A DNA stretch of 64,000 bases from Sediminibacterium salmoneum NBRC 103935 (GCF_000511175.1 NZ_KI866530.1:2582959-2646958), one strand, 5' to 3'. Numbered from the stretch's first letter, positions 51,340-61,117 are shown. Made by a program: numbers and translations. The notes: generated from the sequence alone by a model not told the origin.

Positions 51340-52101
51340 TTACGATTCTTTTTTAAAAATTACCATAATGGATACGCCTGCGGGAAAACGAAATCCTAAT
51401 TTAAGCAAGTAATAATCAATGGAGAAAACACCTCCTAATAATTTATTGAAAAAGCCATCTGTTCCAAATACTGTATGGTCCGATTCTACCATTTCTTTTT
51501 TCTTTCCTTTTATTTTCTGAATGGCATTCGCCATTAATCTGAATGCAGCAATCGGAGCAAAGAGAAGCGAATTAAAATAACTATGGTAAATCACTTTTCC
51601 TTTTTGTGATTGAATCAGTTTTAGTAATTCAGTGCGTGTATACCTTCTAACGTGCTGGTTAATTATATCGTGGTCACCCCATAAAAACATATATGCCGGT
51701 ACCGTAATAAAGAGATGGCCCTCTGGTTTACAGACTCTCCACATTTCTTCTATTGCTTTTTGATGGTCTTCTACATGTTCTATTACATCAAAGGCACAGA
51801 CCAGGTCGTAACTATTATCTTCAAAGGGTAGTTCGGTGATAGATCCCTGAATAATGGGGCTTTTCAGCAGGGTTTTGGCAAAATTACAACAGGTCTCATC
51901 GTATTCTACCGACATAACCGTTCCAAATTCTTCCAGCATTTCTGATGTGGTACCCGTTGCGGCTCCTATATTGAGTGACTGAATTCCCCGCGGATTCCCC
52001 AAAAAGCTACAGATTCGCTCCCTCAATATCTTTTTTCTTACTGTAAACCACCAGTTTACTCTTTCCAGATGATAATATTCTTTAAAGTATTGTTGGTCCA
52101 T
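51340..52101 (-). CDS. Class I SAM-dependent methyltransferase
   Basis: 253-residue Rossmann methyltransferase. Motif I is SLNIGAATGTTSEMLEEFG (degenerate Gly-rich loop), motif II has VEYDETCC, and motif IV is DLVCAFDVIEHVED. The post-motif WRVCKPEGHLFITVPAYMFLWGDHD with QHVRRYT is common in glycan-cassette methyltransferases. It is the first gene of the cassette, and the next gene starts immediately after its stop. The substrate is probably a sugar or lipid-linked intermediate, not known. Confidence 0.92.
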   Translation of the reverse strand: MDQQYFKEYYHLERVNWWFTVRKKILRERICSFLGNPRGIQSLNIGAATGTTSEMLEEFGTVMSVEYDETCCNFAKTLLKSPIIQGSITELPFEDNSYDLVCAFDVIEHVEDHQKAIEEMWRVCKPEGHLFITVPAYMFLWGDHDIINQHVRRYTRTELLKLIQSQKGKVIYHSYFNSLLFAPIAAFRLMANAIQKIKGKKKEMVESDHTVFGTDGFFNKLLGGVFSIDYYLLKLGFRFPAGVSIMVIFKKES

Positions 52102-52194
52102 GATTTATTAAAGGGGGAGCTGCAAGTAACGAAAAATTGAGAACAATTTAGATGAGGCATACCAGTTAAAAAATTTACTTTTGCCCTCTTAAAA

Positions 52195-53178
52195 ATGAAT
52201 AATATGAGCAAAGGACCTGTTTCTCAGTTTATAGAACACCATTACAGACACTTTAATGCTGCTGCATTGGTGGATGCTGCTAAAGGATATGAAACCCATT
52301 TACTGGAAGGAGGTAAAATGTTGGTGAGTTTGGCAGGTGCCATGAGTACTGCAGAGTTGGGTATTAGTCTTGCCGAAATGATTCGTCAGGATAAAGTGGC
52401 CATCATTAGCTGTACAGGAGCCAATTTAGAAGAGGATATTATGAATCTGGTTGCACATAGCCATTACAAGCGTGTACCGAATTATCGTGATTTAAGTCCT
52501 CAGGAAGAGTGGGATTTGCTGGAAAACCATTACAACCGTGTAACCGATACCTGTATTCCGGAAGAGGAAGCTTTCCGTCGTTTACAAAAACATATTTATA
52601 AGGTTTGGAAAGATGCGGACAATGCGGGAGAACGCTATTTTCCGCATGAATTCATGTACAAAATGTTGCTGAGTGGCGATTTGCAGCAGTATTATGAAAT
52701 TGATCCAAAGAACAGCTGGATGTTGGCCGCAGCAGAAAAGAACCTGCCAATTGTAGTTCCGGGTTGGGAAGACAGTACCATGGGAAATATTTTTGCTTCC
52801 TATGTAATTAAGCAGGAACTGAAAGCTTCTACCATGAAAAGTGGTATTGAATACATGGTATGGTTAACAGAATGGTACCGTGCGAACAGTGGTGGTAAGG
52901 GTGTTGGCTTCTTCCAGATTGGAGGTGGTATTGCCGGAGATTTCCCTATTTGTGTAGTTCCTATGATGTACCAGGATCTGGAGTGGCATGATGTTCCTTT
53001 CTGGAGCTATTTCTGTCAGATCAGTGATTCAACTACTTCTTATGGTTCTTACTCGGGTGCAGTACCTAATGAAAAAATCACCTGGGGTAAATTAGACATA
53101 CATACCCCTAAATTCATTGTAGAAAGTGATGCAACCATTGTTGCTCCGTTAATTTTTGCTTATTTGTTAGGTTGGTAA
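52195..53178 (+). CDS. Deoxyhypusine synthase family protein
   Basis: 327-residue NAD-dependent enzyme of the deoxyhypusine/homospermidine synthase fold. Visible are MLVSLAGAMSTAELG, AIISCTGANLEED for NAD, and FFQIGGGIAGDFPICV. The active-site Lys299 is in ITWGKLDIHTPKFIVESDATIVAPL, the usual position of the catalytic lysine. Bacteria lack eIF5A, so the reaction is more likely on a polyamine (homospermidine-like) than on a protein. An in-frame ATG at 52204 is an alternative start. A TACTTTTG box at 52176-52183 lies 11 bases from the ATG. Confidence 0.93.
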   Translation: MNNMSKGPVSQFIEHHYRHFNAAALVDAAKGYETHLLEGGKMLVSLAGAMSTAELGISLAEMIRQDKVAIISCTGANLEEDIMNLVAHSHYKRVPNYRDLSPQEEWDLLENHYNRVTDTCIPEEEAFRRLQKHIYKVWKDADNAGERYFPHEFMYKMLLSGDLQQYYEIDPKNSWMLAAAEKNLPIVVPGWEDSTMGNIFASYVIKQELKASTMKSGIEYMVWLTEWYRANSGGKGVGFFQIGGGIAGDFPICVVPMMYQDLEWHDVPFWSYFCQISDSTTSYGSYSGAVPNEKITWGKLDIHTPKFIVESDATIVAPLIFAYLLGW

Positions 53179-53254
53179 GATTGGCATTACCTGGTGCATG
53201 TTAAATAAGTGCAACTTGTACTAAGATTTATATAGATTAAAATACGTATATGTG

Positions 53255-53284
53255 GCCCCGATTCATTGAATCGGGGCTTTTTTT
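53255..53284 (+). terminator. Intrinsic terminator after the deoxyhypusine-synthase-like gene
   Basis: GCCCCGATTCA (53255-53265) is perfectly inverted at 53267-53277, giving a stable hairpin with a small loop, followed by seven T residues. It separates this gene from the SusC/SusD operon. Confidence 0.92.
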
Positions 53285-53300
53285 GCACTTTTTCTTCAAT

Positions 53301-53321
53301 TATATAGCTATAAGCTATATA
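53301..53321. promoter_or_regulatory. Palindrome upstream of the SusC/SusD operon
   Basis: TATATAGCT (53301-53309) and AGCTATATA (53313-53321) are perfectly inverted around ATA, about 118 bases before the susC-like start. The place fits an operator or activator site; no regulator gene adjoins. Confidence 0.42.
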
Positions 53322-53438
53322 AACACCGTATAATGTATAATCTAATCGTTTCAATGTTTAAACTATTAAGATTTTTTTAACATTTAATTGAAATTATGTA
53401 CATTGAAATTCTAAATTCTATCACAAAAACCTAAACAA

Positions 53439-56400
53439 ATGAGAAAAATTTTGTTGTTAATGCTGGGTTTTATTCTTTTTATGAATACTACCTATGCGCA
53501 AAAAACAACAGTGAAGGGAAAGGTTACAGACACAAATGGTGTGGGTGTACCTTCTGCCACTGTTAAAGAAAAAGGCACTAAAAACGCAGTGAGTGCTGAT
53601 GGGGAAGGCAATTTTACCATTTCTGTATCTCCCAATGCCGTGCTGCAGTTTACTGCCACTGGTTTTGGAATGGTAGAATTACCAGCCGACAAAGCTTCTT
53701 CAGTAAGAATGAAAGAAGCGGTTGATAATTTAAGCGAAGTTGTTGTAACTGCGCTGGGTGTTAAAAGAGAAAAGAAAGCGCTGGGTTATGCAGTGCAGGA
53801 AGTTAAGGGCGAAAACTTAACCGTTGCCAAGTCGCTGGATATCAGTACCTCATTAGCAGGTAAAGTAGCTGGTGTTCAGTTGGTTGGTTCTCCCAGTTCT
53901 TCTTTTGATAATGCCGATATCTTAATTCGTGGCGTTACAGGTCTTGGACCACAGGCGCCTATTTTTGTGGTAGATGGAACTATTACGAATCAATCAGCAG
54001 TAATTCTGGACAATATTGAAACTGTTTCAGTGTTGAAAGGGCCTGCTTCAACTGCATTATATGGTCAGCGTGCTGCCAATGGAGCAGTTGTAATCACTAC
54101 TAAAAAAGGTTCTCGTAAAAAATACACGAGTGTAGATGTAAACCTGGGTTTAACATTTGAGAAGCTGGCTTTATTGCCTCCTTACCAAAATGAATATGCA
54201 GGTGGTTATTCCTCTTCTTTAACTTCTGCCGGAACTTCATTTGATGCACAGGGATTTTATTTGTTTAAGTACAACCCTGCTATCCATCCTGCATCTTGGG
54301 CCGCATTCAATGGTCAAAGAATGCTGGAGTATGGTGCCGATGAAAGCTGGGGTCCTAAAATGAACGGAGACAATTACCGTGCATACTGGAGTTGGTATCC
54401 TGGTGCTGAGTTTGGTCAGCTAACACCATTGGTTGCTCAACCTAATAACGTAAGAGATTTCTTTAAAACCGGTGTAAACAAAAACAATTCCATTTCATTC
54501 TCTTCTGGTGGAGAAGGATATAATTTCAGAATGACTTATGCCAATCAGAACAGAAGCTTAATGATTCCGAATGCAAACAGAGATCAGCATCAGCTGGCTT
54601 TGAATGGTTCATTTGACATTGGTAAGTATATCACCATCTCTACCGATCTTACCTATACTACCAATAGTACAAAAGGTAAGCCTGCAGAAGGATATCGTTT
54701 AGATGGTTTAAATATCACACAGAATTTTAACCAGTGGTTTCAGCGTCAGATTGATATGAAGCGTATGGTAAACTACAGAGAGCCGGATGGTAGTCTGAAC
54801 TCCTGGAACATTGGAGATCCTAATGCAAGTGCAGATATTAAAGTATACGGAAGACCTCAATACTGGGATAATCCGTATTTCATGGCTAATGAAGCGTTTT
54901 CAACACAGGCTCAGAACAGATTGATTGGTAATGTTGGTATGAATATTAAAATCAACAAACACCTGAACATCATGTCTTATGTAAGAGCAAATACTTACAA
55001 TAATGAAAATACAGGCAGAATGCCAACGGGTGCTTTAACCCTGGATTACTTTGATATTTCACAGGATCGTTATTCTGAAATGAACTACGAAACCAATATC
55101 ATGTACAAAAATAAATTCGGAGATTTTTCTGTAGATGCGATGGTGGGTGGTAACGTTCGTAAGAATAGCTATAGCGCCTTGTCTATGGGTACACAGGGTG
55201 GATTAAGTTCTCCTAATTACTTTGATATTGCTGCTTCTATTTCCAGACCAAGTGTTAGCCGTTCTTATGAAAAGAAAACAGTGAACTCTGTTTTAGGTAA
55301 AGCGTCTGTGGGTTGGAGAGATATGTTGTTTGTAGAAGGAACATTACGTAATGACTGGTCTTCTGCATTGCCTTCACAAAGCAATTCTTATTTATACCCA
55401 TCTTTAAGTACCAGTTTCATCTTCACAGAATTGTTGAAATCTAGCTGGCTAACTTATGGTAAACTTAGAGCTTCTTATGCCAGTGTTGGTTCAGACTTAG
55501 GTGCACACGCGCTTAATCTTGCCATCGGAAACGGATCTTTCTATGGAACCAATCCTTCTGCAACCATTGGCAATCAGTTTAAAGGTGGTGGCATTCGTCC
55601 TGCTCTTACCAAGGCCTATGAGTTTGGGGTTGAATTGCGTTTATTCAAGAAAATTGGTTTAGATGTTACTTACTACCAGAACAACAATACCGATCAGATC
55701 TTAGGTATTGATGTAACACCTGCCAGCGGTTTCTCTACTGCTCAAATTAATGCAGGAAACATTCAAAGTAAGGGTATTGAAATTACCCTTAGCGGTAAGC
55801 CAATTGAAACCAGAAACTTTAGTTGGGATGTTACCCTTAACTGGGCTAAGAATCAGAACAGCATTAAGGAACTGGCTCCAGGCATCAATACTTACCTATA
55901 TGCAACCAACCGTTATGATACTCGTTTAGAGCACAGAGTAGGTGGCGAATGGGGTATGTATTATGGAAGAAAATGGAGAACAGACCCTACAACTGGCCAA
56001 ACTTTAATTGATGCTACAGGTCAGCCTTTGTATGATATTAACGTGCCAATCGGGAATGTATTACCGAAATTTACCGGAGGTATGTTTAACTCATTAAAGT
56101 ATAAGTCTTTTGATCTTACTTTCGGAATTGACTTCCAAAGCGGTGGATTATTCTACTCTGAAACCAGAAACTTTAATACAGGTGCTGGTCTTTCTCAGGA
56201 AACAGTTGGTAAGAATGACAAGGGCAATGATTGGAGAGATTATCCTGGTGCTTATACTACTGCAGGAGGTAATACCGGAGCAGGTGGTATCAGAATTCCT
56301 GGCATTTTTGCTAATGGAGCATTAGCCGGAAAAGAAAACAACCGCTATATCTCTGCAAGAGCTTACTGGTATACTGCTCGTCAGAGAGACGCAAGCAACG

Positions 56401-56651
56401 TATTGTTAGATGCATCTTATATCAAATTAAGAGAAATCAGATTCGGTTACACACTTCCCGCTTCTCTTTTAAAAGCGGTTCCTTTTGTTAAGTCTGCCAA
56501 TATCGGATTCATGGTTCAGAATGCCTGGTTAATTTGGGCTACAACCAAGAAATGGGGTGTTGATCCTTCCGAATTGGAATCGTTTTATCGTGAAGGTGGT
56601 CAGCTATCTTCTACCAGACAATTTGGTTTCAACTTAAGGGCTTCATTTTAG
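53439..56651 (+). CDS. SusC/RagA family TonB-linked outer membrane protein
   Basis: 1070-residue outer-membrane transporter. It has a Sec signal (to about residue 20), a carboxypeptidase-regulatory-like domain (KTTVKGKVTDTNGVGVPSATV, to about 95), then a TonB-box-like ALGVKREKKALGYAVQEV. The plug domain (ISTSLAGKVAGVQLVGSPSS, IFVVDGT, VLKGPASTALYGQRAANGAVVI) follows, and the rest is a 22-strand barrel ending FGFNLRASF. The SusD-like lipoprotein gene follows 33 bases downstream. It imports an oligosaccharide, peptide or other polymer fragment; the cargo is not decided because no degradative enzyme adjoins except an M28 peptidase on the other strand. Confidence 0.95.
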   Translation: MRKILLLMLGFILFMNTTYAQKTTVKGKVTDTNGVGVPSATVKEKGTKNAVSADGEGNFTISVSPNAVLQFTATGFGMVELPADKASSVRMKEAVDNLSEVVVTALGVKREKKALGYAVQEVKGENLTVAKSLDISTSLAGKVAGVQLVGSPSSSFDNADILIRGVTGLGPQAPIFVVDGTITNQSAVILDNIETVSVLKGPASTALYGQRAANGAVVITTKKGSRKKYTSVDVNLGLTFEKLALLPPYQNEYAGGYSSSLTSAGTSFDAQGFYLFKYNPAIHPASWAAFNGQRMLEYGADESWGPKMNGDNYRAYWSWYPGAEFGQLTPLVAQPNNVRDFFKTGVNKNNSISFSSGGEGYNFRMTYANQNRSLMIPNANRDQHQLALNGSFDIGKYITISTDLTYTTNSTKGKPAEGYRLDGLNITQNFNQWFQRQIDMKRMVNYREPDGSLNSWNIGDPNASADIKVYGRPQYWDNPYFMANEAFSTQAQNRLIGNVGMNIKINKHLNIMSYVRANTYNNENTGRMPTGALTLDYFDISQDRYSEMNYETNIMYKNKFGDFSVDAMVGGNVRKNSYSALSMGTQGGLSSPNYFDIAASISRPSVSRSYEKKTVNSVLGKASVGWRDMLFVEGTLRNDWSSALPSQSNSYLYPSLSTSFIFTELLKSSWLTYGKLRASYASVGSDLGAHALNLAIGNGSFYGTNPSATIGNQFKGGGIRPALTKAYEFGVELRLFKKIGLDVTYYQNNNTDQILGIDVTPASGFSTAQINAGNIQSKGIEITLSGKPIETRNFSWDVTLNWAKNQNSIKELAPGINTYLYATNRYDTRLEHRVGGEWGMYYGRKWRTDPTTGQTLIDATGQPLYDINVPIGNVLPKFTGGMFNSLKYKSFDLTFGIDFQSGGLFYSETRNFNTGAGLSQETVGKNDKGNDWRDYPGAYTTAGGNTGAGGIRIPGIFANGALAGKENNRYISARAYWYTARQRDASNVLLDASYIKLREIRFGYTLPASLLKAVPFVKSANIGFMVQNAWLIWATTKKWGVDPSELESFYREGGQLSSTRQFGFNLRASF

Positions 56652-56684
56652 TAAACGAATTCAGTAAAAACAAAAAGACATTTT

Positions 56685-58109
56685 ATGAAAAAGATTTTAA
56701 TATTTTTTGGTTTGCTGGCTACGTTACAGAGTTGTAACAAGTTTGGCGACACGAATATTTCACCGGCGCAGCTAACAACGGCTTCTACCAAAGCGCTTTT
56801 AACCAATGCACAGCAGGCATTAAGCACTTATGTTACGAGTGCCAGATTAGGTTCTATGTATGTGCAGCATATATCTGAAGGACCTTATCCTGGTTCTTCT
56901 TTATACAGTGACCGTAACTCAAGTTTTGCAGGCTGGTATACCGGTCCTTTGTATGATTTACAAACCATCATTAATTATAACAATGCGGGTTCTTCTTCTG
57001 CAAATGGTAATGGTTCCAAGAATAACCAGATTGCGGTTGCCCGTATTTTGAAAGCGTATTATTTCCTTCAAATGACCGATATATGGGGTGATATCCCTTA
57101 TAGCGAAGCATTACAAGGAGATAAAAATTATGCACCTAAATACGATAAGCAGCAGGATATTTATACTGCATTGTTTAAAGAGCTTACTGAATCTGTTGCC
57201 CAAATTAATGAATCAGAAGCAGCTGTTGTAGGTGATATTCTTTTGAACGGTAATATGGCAGCATGGAAGCGTTTTGCCAATACTACCCGTATGGTGATGG
57301 CTTTAAGAATTTCAAAAGCTGATATAGCAAAAGGCAAAACAGAATATGCTGCTGCTCTTGCGGCTGGTGTTATCACCAGTAATGCTCAGAACATCAACTT
57401 TAAGTATATTGCCGGAGACCCCAACAACTATAATCCCTGGTATAATAACTATACCATCAGTAACAGAAACGACTATGCTATCAGTAAAACTATGACTGAT
57501 TATATGGATCCTAAAGCAGATCCAAGATTGCCGGTTTTTGCTGAAACATTGGCAGGCGGTGTAATCAAGGGTTTACCTTATGGAAGAAACGTAGCGGTAA
57601 ATATTCCAGCTGCTTTCAGCAGAATTGGTTCTGCTTTCAGAAGCCAGGATTCTCCTCTTACTTTACACAACTATGCTCAGGTATTATTTATGCAGGCTGA
57701 AGCAGCTAAACTAGGCTATGTTGCCGGTGGTGATGTTGAAGCAGAAGCTAAATATAAGGCTGCTATAAAAGCATCATGGGAAATGTATGGTGTATTTAAT
57801 CAGACAAAGTATGATACCTATGTGGCACTACCTGAAATTGCATACACTTCTGTAGATGGTCATAAGAAAATCATGACTGAGAAGTGGGTGCACAATTATT
57901 TGGCCAGCTATGAAGCCTGGAAAGACTGGCGCAGAACAGGTTTCCCTGTATTAACTCCTGCAGTAGATGCAGTTGATTCAAGAGGAATTCCAATGCGTTT
58001 AGGTTATTCACCAACCGAAGCATCTTTAAATCCGGTTAACTATGCAGCTGCAGTAACTGCATTGGGAGGGAAAGATGAGAACTATGGTTTGATGTGGTTG
58101 GTAAAATAA
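56685..58109 (+). CDS. SusD/RagB family nutrient-binding outer membrane lipoprotein
   Basis: 474-residue lipoprotein with lipobox LQSC (Cys17), partner of the upstream SusC-like transporter and forming its surface lid. The helical TPR-like scaffold and motifs such as YYFLQMTDIWGDIPYSEAL, MRISKADIAKG-like text (here ALRISKADIAKG) and FMQAEAAKLGYV resemble the SusD-like_2 group. It is followed by a strong terminator. The ligand is unknown. Confidence 0.94.
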   Translation: MKKILIFFGLLATLQSCNKFGDTNISPAQLTTASTKALLTNAQQALSTYVTSARLGSMYVQHISEGPYPGSSLYSDRNSSFAGWYTGPLYDLQTIINYNNAGSSSANGNGSKNNQIAVARILKAYYFLQMTDIWGDIPYSEALQGDKNYAPKYDKQQDIYTALFKELTESVAQINESEAAVVGDILLNGNMAAWKRFANTTRMVMALRISKADIAKGKTEYAAALAAGVITSNAQNINFKYIAGDPNNYNPWYNNYTISNRNDYAISKTMTDYMDPKADPRLPVFAETLAGGVIKGLPYGRNVAVNIPAAFSRIGSAFRSQDSPLTLHNYAQVLFMQAEAAKLGYVAGGDVEAEAKYKAAIKASWEMYGVFNQTKYDTYVALPEIAYTSVDGHKKIMTEKWVHNYLASYEAWKDWRRTGFPVLTPAVDAVDSRGIPMRLGYSPTEASLNPVNYAAAVTALGGKDENYGLMWLVK

Positions 58110-58145
58110 GTTCTTGATAGTTTATGTTTAAGAATTGCTGCTAAC

Positions 58146-58180
58146 AAAAAGCCCCGGCTCAACTGAGACCGGGGCTTTTT
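58146..58180. terminator. Bidirectional terminator between SusD-like and M28 genes
   Basis: GCCCCGG (58151-58157) with CTCA and TGAG with CCGGGGC (58169-58175) form a hairpin flanked by A5 and T5 runs, able to stop transcription from both sides. Confidence 0.92.
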
Positions 58181-58223
58181 ATTTTAAGACTTTCAAACGC
58201 AGTATGTAAACCTGTTGTTTGAA

Positions 58224-59771
58224 TTATCTTGCTGGCATTGTAAGTGGGATATCACGCTTTAGCATTTCATCTCTGTTGGCCATTTCCCAAGCAGTATGAA
58301 ATACCAGCTTCGCTCTTTTCTCCATTAATTCAAAGTTGATTTTGTCAACGGTATCACCGGGCTGGTGGTACTCTGCTTTCAACATTCCATCATAGAAGAA
58401 TAAAATAGGAACTCCTTTGCGTGCAAAGTTGTAATGGTCGCTTCTGTAATAAATTCTGTTCACGTCTTTTGGATCATCGTATTTGTAATCCAAAGTCATG
58501 TTCAGGTATTTTGCATTTACACTTTCATTAATCTTTGCTAAATCAGAGCTCAATTTATCATGACCAATTACATAGATATAGTTTAAAGTATCTGCTGTTT
58601 TTCTCTCTGTATCTACACGACCAATCATATCGGTATTTAAATCAACGGTGGTTTTATCCATTGGGAAAATAGGATTGTCTGAGTAGTATTGTGATCCCCA
58701 AAGACCTTTTTCTTCTCCGCTTACGGTCATGAACACCAAAGTTCTGCGAGGCTTGTTGCCTTTTTTAGCAGCCGCTGCAAAAGCTTCAGCCATTTGCATT
58801 ACACCAACTGTACCGGAACCATCATCATCTGCTCCGTAATAAATTACATCGCCTCTTTTACCAAGGTGATCGTGGTGACCAGTCATGAAAACATATTCGT
58901 CTTTTTTGTCGGTACCTTCAATAATTCCGATAACATTGCTGGTTTCCAATGCAATTGATTTTTTATCGGCATTAATGCTAAGTTCAGCACTGTACTTGCC
59001 TTTGTTAAGGCTGGCCAAAGCGTCACTGCTCAATTTTGACGTTCTTCCGGCTAAAGCAGAAGCAATTTCTTCAGAAACCGTTACCATCATAAATGGAGCA
59101 CCAGTAGGCTTGTTCATGTACATATTGCCTTTTGTAGCGGTTGGATTTTTACGAGGGAAATCCTTGGAAACTAAAATGATGCCTGTTGCGCCAGCTGTTC
59201 TGGCAGCTGTAGCTTTGGCAGCACCTGAAATTGGACTTGGCGTTCTGGTACCAGGAGCAGGAGTCGGTGCTTTGTATCCGGCGGGTGCACCATCCAGCAT
59301 CATTACAATCTTACCTTTTACATCTAAACCGGCATAATCATCTAAACCAGCTGCTTTGTCTACAAGACCGTATCCCACAAATACCAATTCCTTAGAACTG
59401 GTAGCTCCGTTGGCGATGGATTGTAAAGACATCATATAGTCTTTGTCCCAGTTGTATAACTTTCCATTAACTCTTAATTCAATACTGGCCAGTTCGTCCT
59501 GGTAAACATTAAAGTATTGCTGATAGCTATTACCATTTCCTGGCTTTAGCCCCATTCTTCTGAATTCAGATTCAATATAGGCTGCCGCTTTTCTTTCGCC
59601 TGGCATAGCGGTTTCTCTGCCTTCCATTTCCGGACCTGCAAGAATGGTAAGTTTCTGCTTCATTGAAGCGGGGGTAATTAATGCAGCAAATTTTGCAGAT
59701 GCATCTTCTTTTTGCCCGTATGCAATTCCGCTTGACAGGAACATTGCACCGAACAGGATTTTTTTCATCAT
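58224..59771 (-). CDS. M28 family zinc metallopeptidase
   Basis: 515-residue exported aminopeptidase-type enzyme. It has a Sec signal (to about residue 20), then a protease-associated domain insert (about 120-250). The M28 zinc residues are His in TGHHDHLG, Asp in GADDDGSGTVG, Glu-Glu in SGEEKGLWGS, Asp in LNTDMIGRVD and His in EYHQPGDT. It is last of the unit CNNM - tatC - rpiB - M28 (11 bases after rpiB) and convergent with the SusC/SusD pair, which may import its products. That link is a guess. Confidence 0.94.
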   Translation of the reverse strand: MMKKILFGAMFLSSGIAYGQKEDASAKFAALITPASMKQKLTILAGPEMEGRETAMPGERKAAAYIESEFRRMGLKPGNGNSYQQYFNVYQDELASIELRVNGKLYNWDKDYMMSLQSIANGATSSKELVFVGYGLVDKAAGLDDYAGLDVKGKIVMMLDGAPAGYKAPTPAPGTRTPSPISGAAKATAARTAGATGIILVSKDFPRKNPTATKGNMYMNKPTGAPFMMVTVSEEIASALAGRTSKLSSDALASLNKGKYSAELSINADKKSIALETSNVIGIIEGTDKKDEYVFMTGHHDHLGKRGDVIYYGADDDGSGTVGVMQMAEAFAAAAKKGNKPRRTLVFMTVSGEEKGLWGSQYYSDNPIFPMDKTTVDLNTDMIGRVDTERKTADTLNYIYVIGHDKLSSDLAKINESVNAKYLNMTLDYKYDDPKDVNRIYYRSDHYNFARKGVPILFFYDGMLKAEYHQPGDTVDKINFELMEKRAKLVFHTAWEMANRDEMLKRDIPLTMPAR

Positions 59772-59782
59772 GGCTTTTTATT

Positions 59783-60238
59783 TTAGTTACAGCTTATTTT
59801 ATTTACTCTATTTGCGTGTCTTCCACCTTCAAACGGAGTATTCATAAATACTTCAATCATTTGTTCAGCCAAAGGGAGTGCTACAAATCTGGCAGGAATG
59901 CAAATTACATTGGCATCATTATGTAATCTGGACAGTTCTGCAACATCATTCTGCCAGCATATGGCAGCTCTGATGCCCTGGTGTTTATTAGCGGTGATGG
60001 CTACACCATTGGCACTGCCGCAAATTAAGATGCCAAAACCCGATTCTCCTTTTTCTACCGCACTCGCTGTGGGATGTGCAAAGTCGGGATAATCCACTGA
60101 ATCCAATGAAAAAGTTCCATGGTCGGTAACTTTGTAACCTTTTTCGGTTAACCAGGATATCAGTGCAGATTTATAACCAAATCCGGCATGGTCGCTTCCA
60201 ATCGAGATGGGTTTGGAAGCATCAAATACATATGGCAT
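59783..60238 (-). CDS. rpiB: Ribose-5-phosphate isomerase B
   Basis: 151-residue enzyme interconverting ribose- and ribulose-5-phosphate. Family marks are ISIGSDHAGFGYK, VDYPDFAHPTASAV, the ICGSANGVAI loop (the usual catalytic Cys position) and IRAAICWQNDVAELSRLHNDANV. Starting at 60238 (MPYVFDAS) is best; a longer in-frame start at 60271 would overlap tatC. It may also act on allose-6-phosphate. Confidence 0.93.
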   Translation of the reverse strand: MPYVFDASKPISIGSDHAGFGYKSALISWLTEKGYKVTDHGTFSLDSVDYPDFAHPTASAVEKGESGFGILICGSANGVAITANKHQGIRAAICWQNDVAELSRLHNDANVICIPARFVALPLAEQMIEVFMNTPFEGGRHANRVNKISCN

Positions 60239-60261
60239 ACTAAGGGTTTTACTTCTTCTAA

Positions 60262-61116
60262 TTAATCCCACTCCTTGTCCTCTTCTTTTTCCAGTTTTCT
60301 GTATACTTTGGCAGATACCAGTATACTCAATTCATATAATAGGAATAAGGGGATAAACACAATCAACTGACTCATCCAGTCTGGACTTGGGGTAATAAAA
60401 GCAGCTACAATCAAGATGATTACCACAGCATACTTACGGGTGGCTCTTAAGAAACTTGGTGTAACAATCCCAATCTGTGTTAACACATGCGCCAGCACCG
60501 GTAATTCAAAAGCCAATCCACATCCTAAAATAATATTGGTCAGGTTGTCTAGATAATCAGAAAAAGTAGGACGGGTAACAATCATATTTTCGGTGCCTAA
60601 TTGAAAACCAGCTAAAAAGTTGAAGGTGAAAGGTCCCAGTAAAAAATATCCAAAAGCGGCTCCGCAAAAGAAAAAGAAAGAAACCCAGAAAATAATAAAG
60701 CGGGTATTCTTCACTTCTTTATCTTTTAAGGCTGGCTTTACAAAACGCCAGAATTCCCAGAAAATATAAGGGAAAGCCATGATGATTCCTCCTACAATCG
60801 CCATACTGATAGTACTTAAGAATTGTCCTCCGAATGTGGTACTCTGCATGGTTACTTCTACGGGGGGCATACAAAGCGCATCGCCAATTCGCAGCCAATG
60901 ACTAAAATCGCAAAGTGCTTTATAACTTACAAAGTCTTTGTTGATAGGGCCTACAATGATATTATCGAAAATCCAGTTGCGATAAATAAAAATCACCACT
61001 GCCATAACCAATATAGAAACAATGGAGCGAATAATATGCCCTCTTAATTCTTCCAGATGGTCTATAAAAGACATTTCTTCCTGATCTTCCGCCGCTTTTC
61101 TATTAAATAGTGCCAT
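60262..61116 (-). CDS. tatC: Sec-independent protein translocase subunit TatC
   Basis: 284-residue inner-membrane core of the Tat system, which exports folded proteins. The conserved N-terminal block MSFIDHLEELRGHIIRSI precedes the first of six membrane segments, and FPYIFWEFWRFVKPALKDKE is the key cytosolic loop; ITPSPDWMSQLIVFIPLFLLYELS marks the C-terminus. It would serve the several Tat-signal oxidoreductases at 23450-29113. It lies 1 base after the CNNM gene and 23 bases before rpiB. Confidence 0.96.
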   Translation of the reverse strand: MALFNRKAAEDQEEMSFIDHLEELRGHIIRSIVSILVMAVVIFIYRNWIFDNIIVGPINKDFVSYKALCDFSHWLRIGDALCMPPVEVTMQSTTFGGQFLSTISMAIVGGIIMAFPYIFWEFWRFVKPALKDKEVKNTRFIIFWVSFFFFCGAAFGYFLLGPFTFNFLAGFQLGTENMIVTRPTFSDYLDNLTNIILGCGLAFELPVLAHVLTQIGIVTPSFLRATRKYAVVIILIVAAFITPSPDWMSQLIVFIPLFLLYELSILVSAKVYRKLEKEEDKEWD

Positions 61117-61117
61117 G

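Noticed and set aside
58885-59337. Open frame of 150 codons on the plus strand inside the M28 peptidase gene
   Set aside because: Antisense shadow; the minus-strand protein has all M28 metal ligands.
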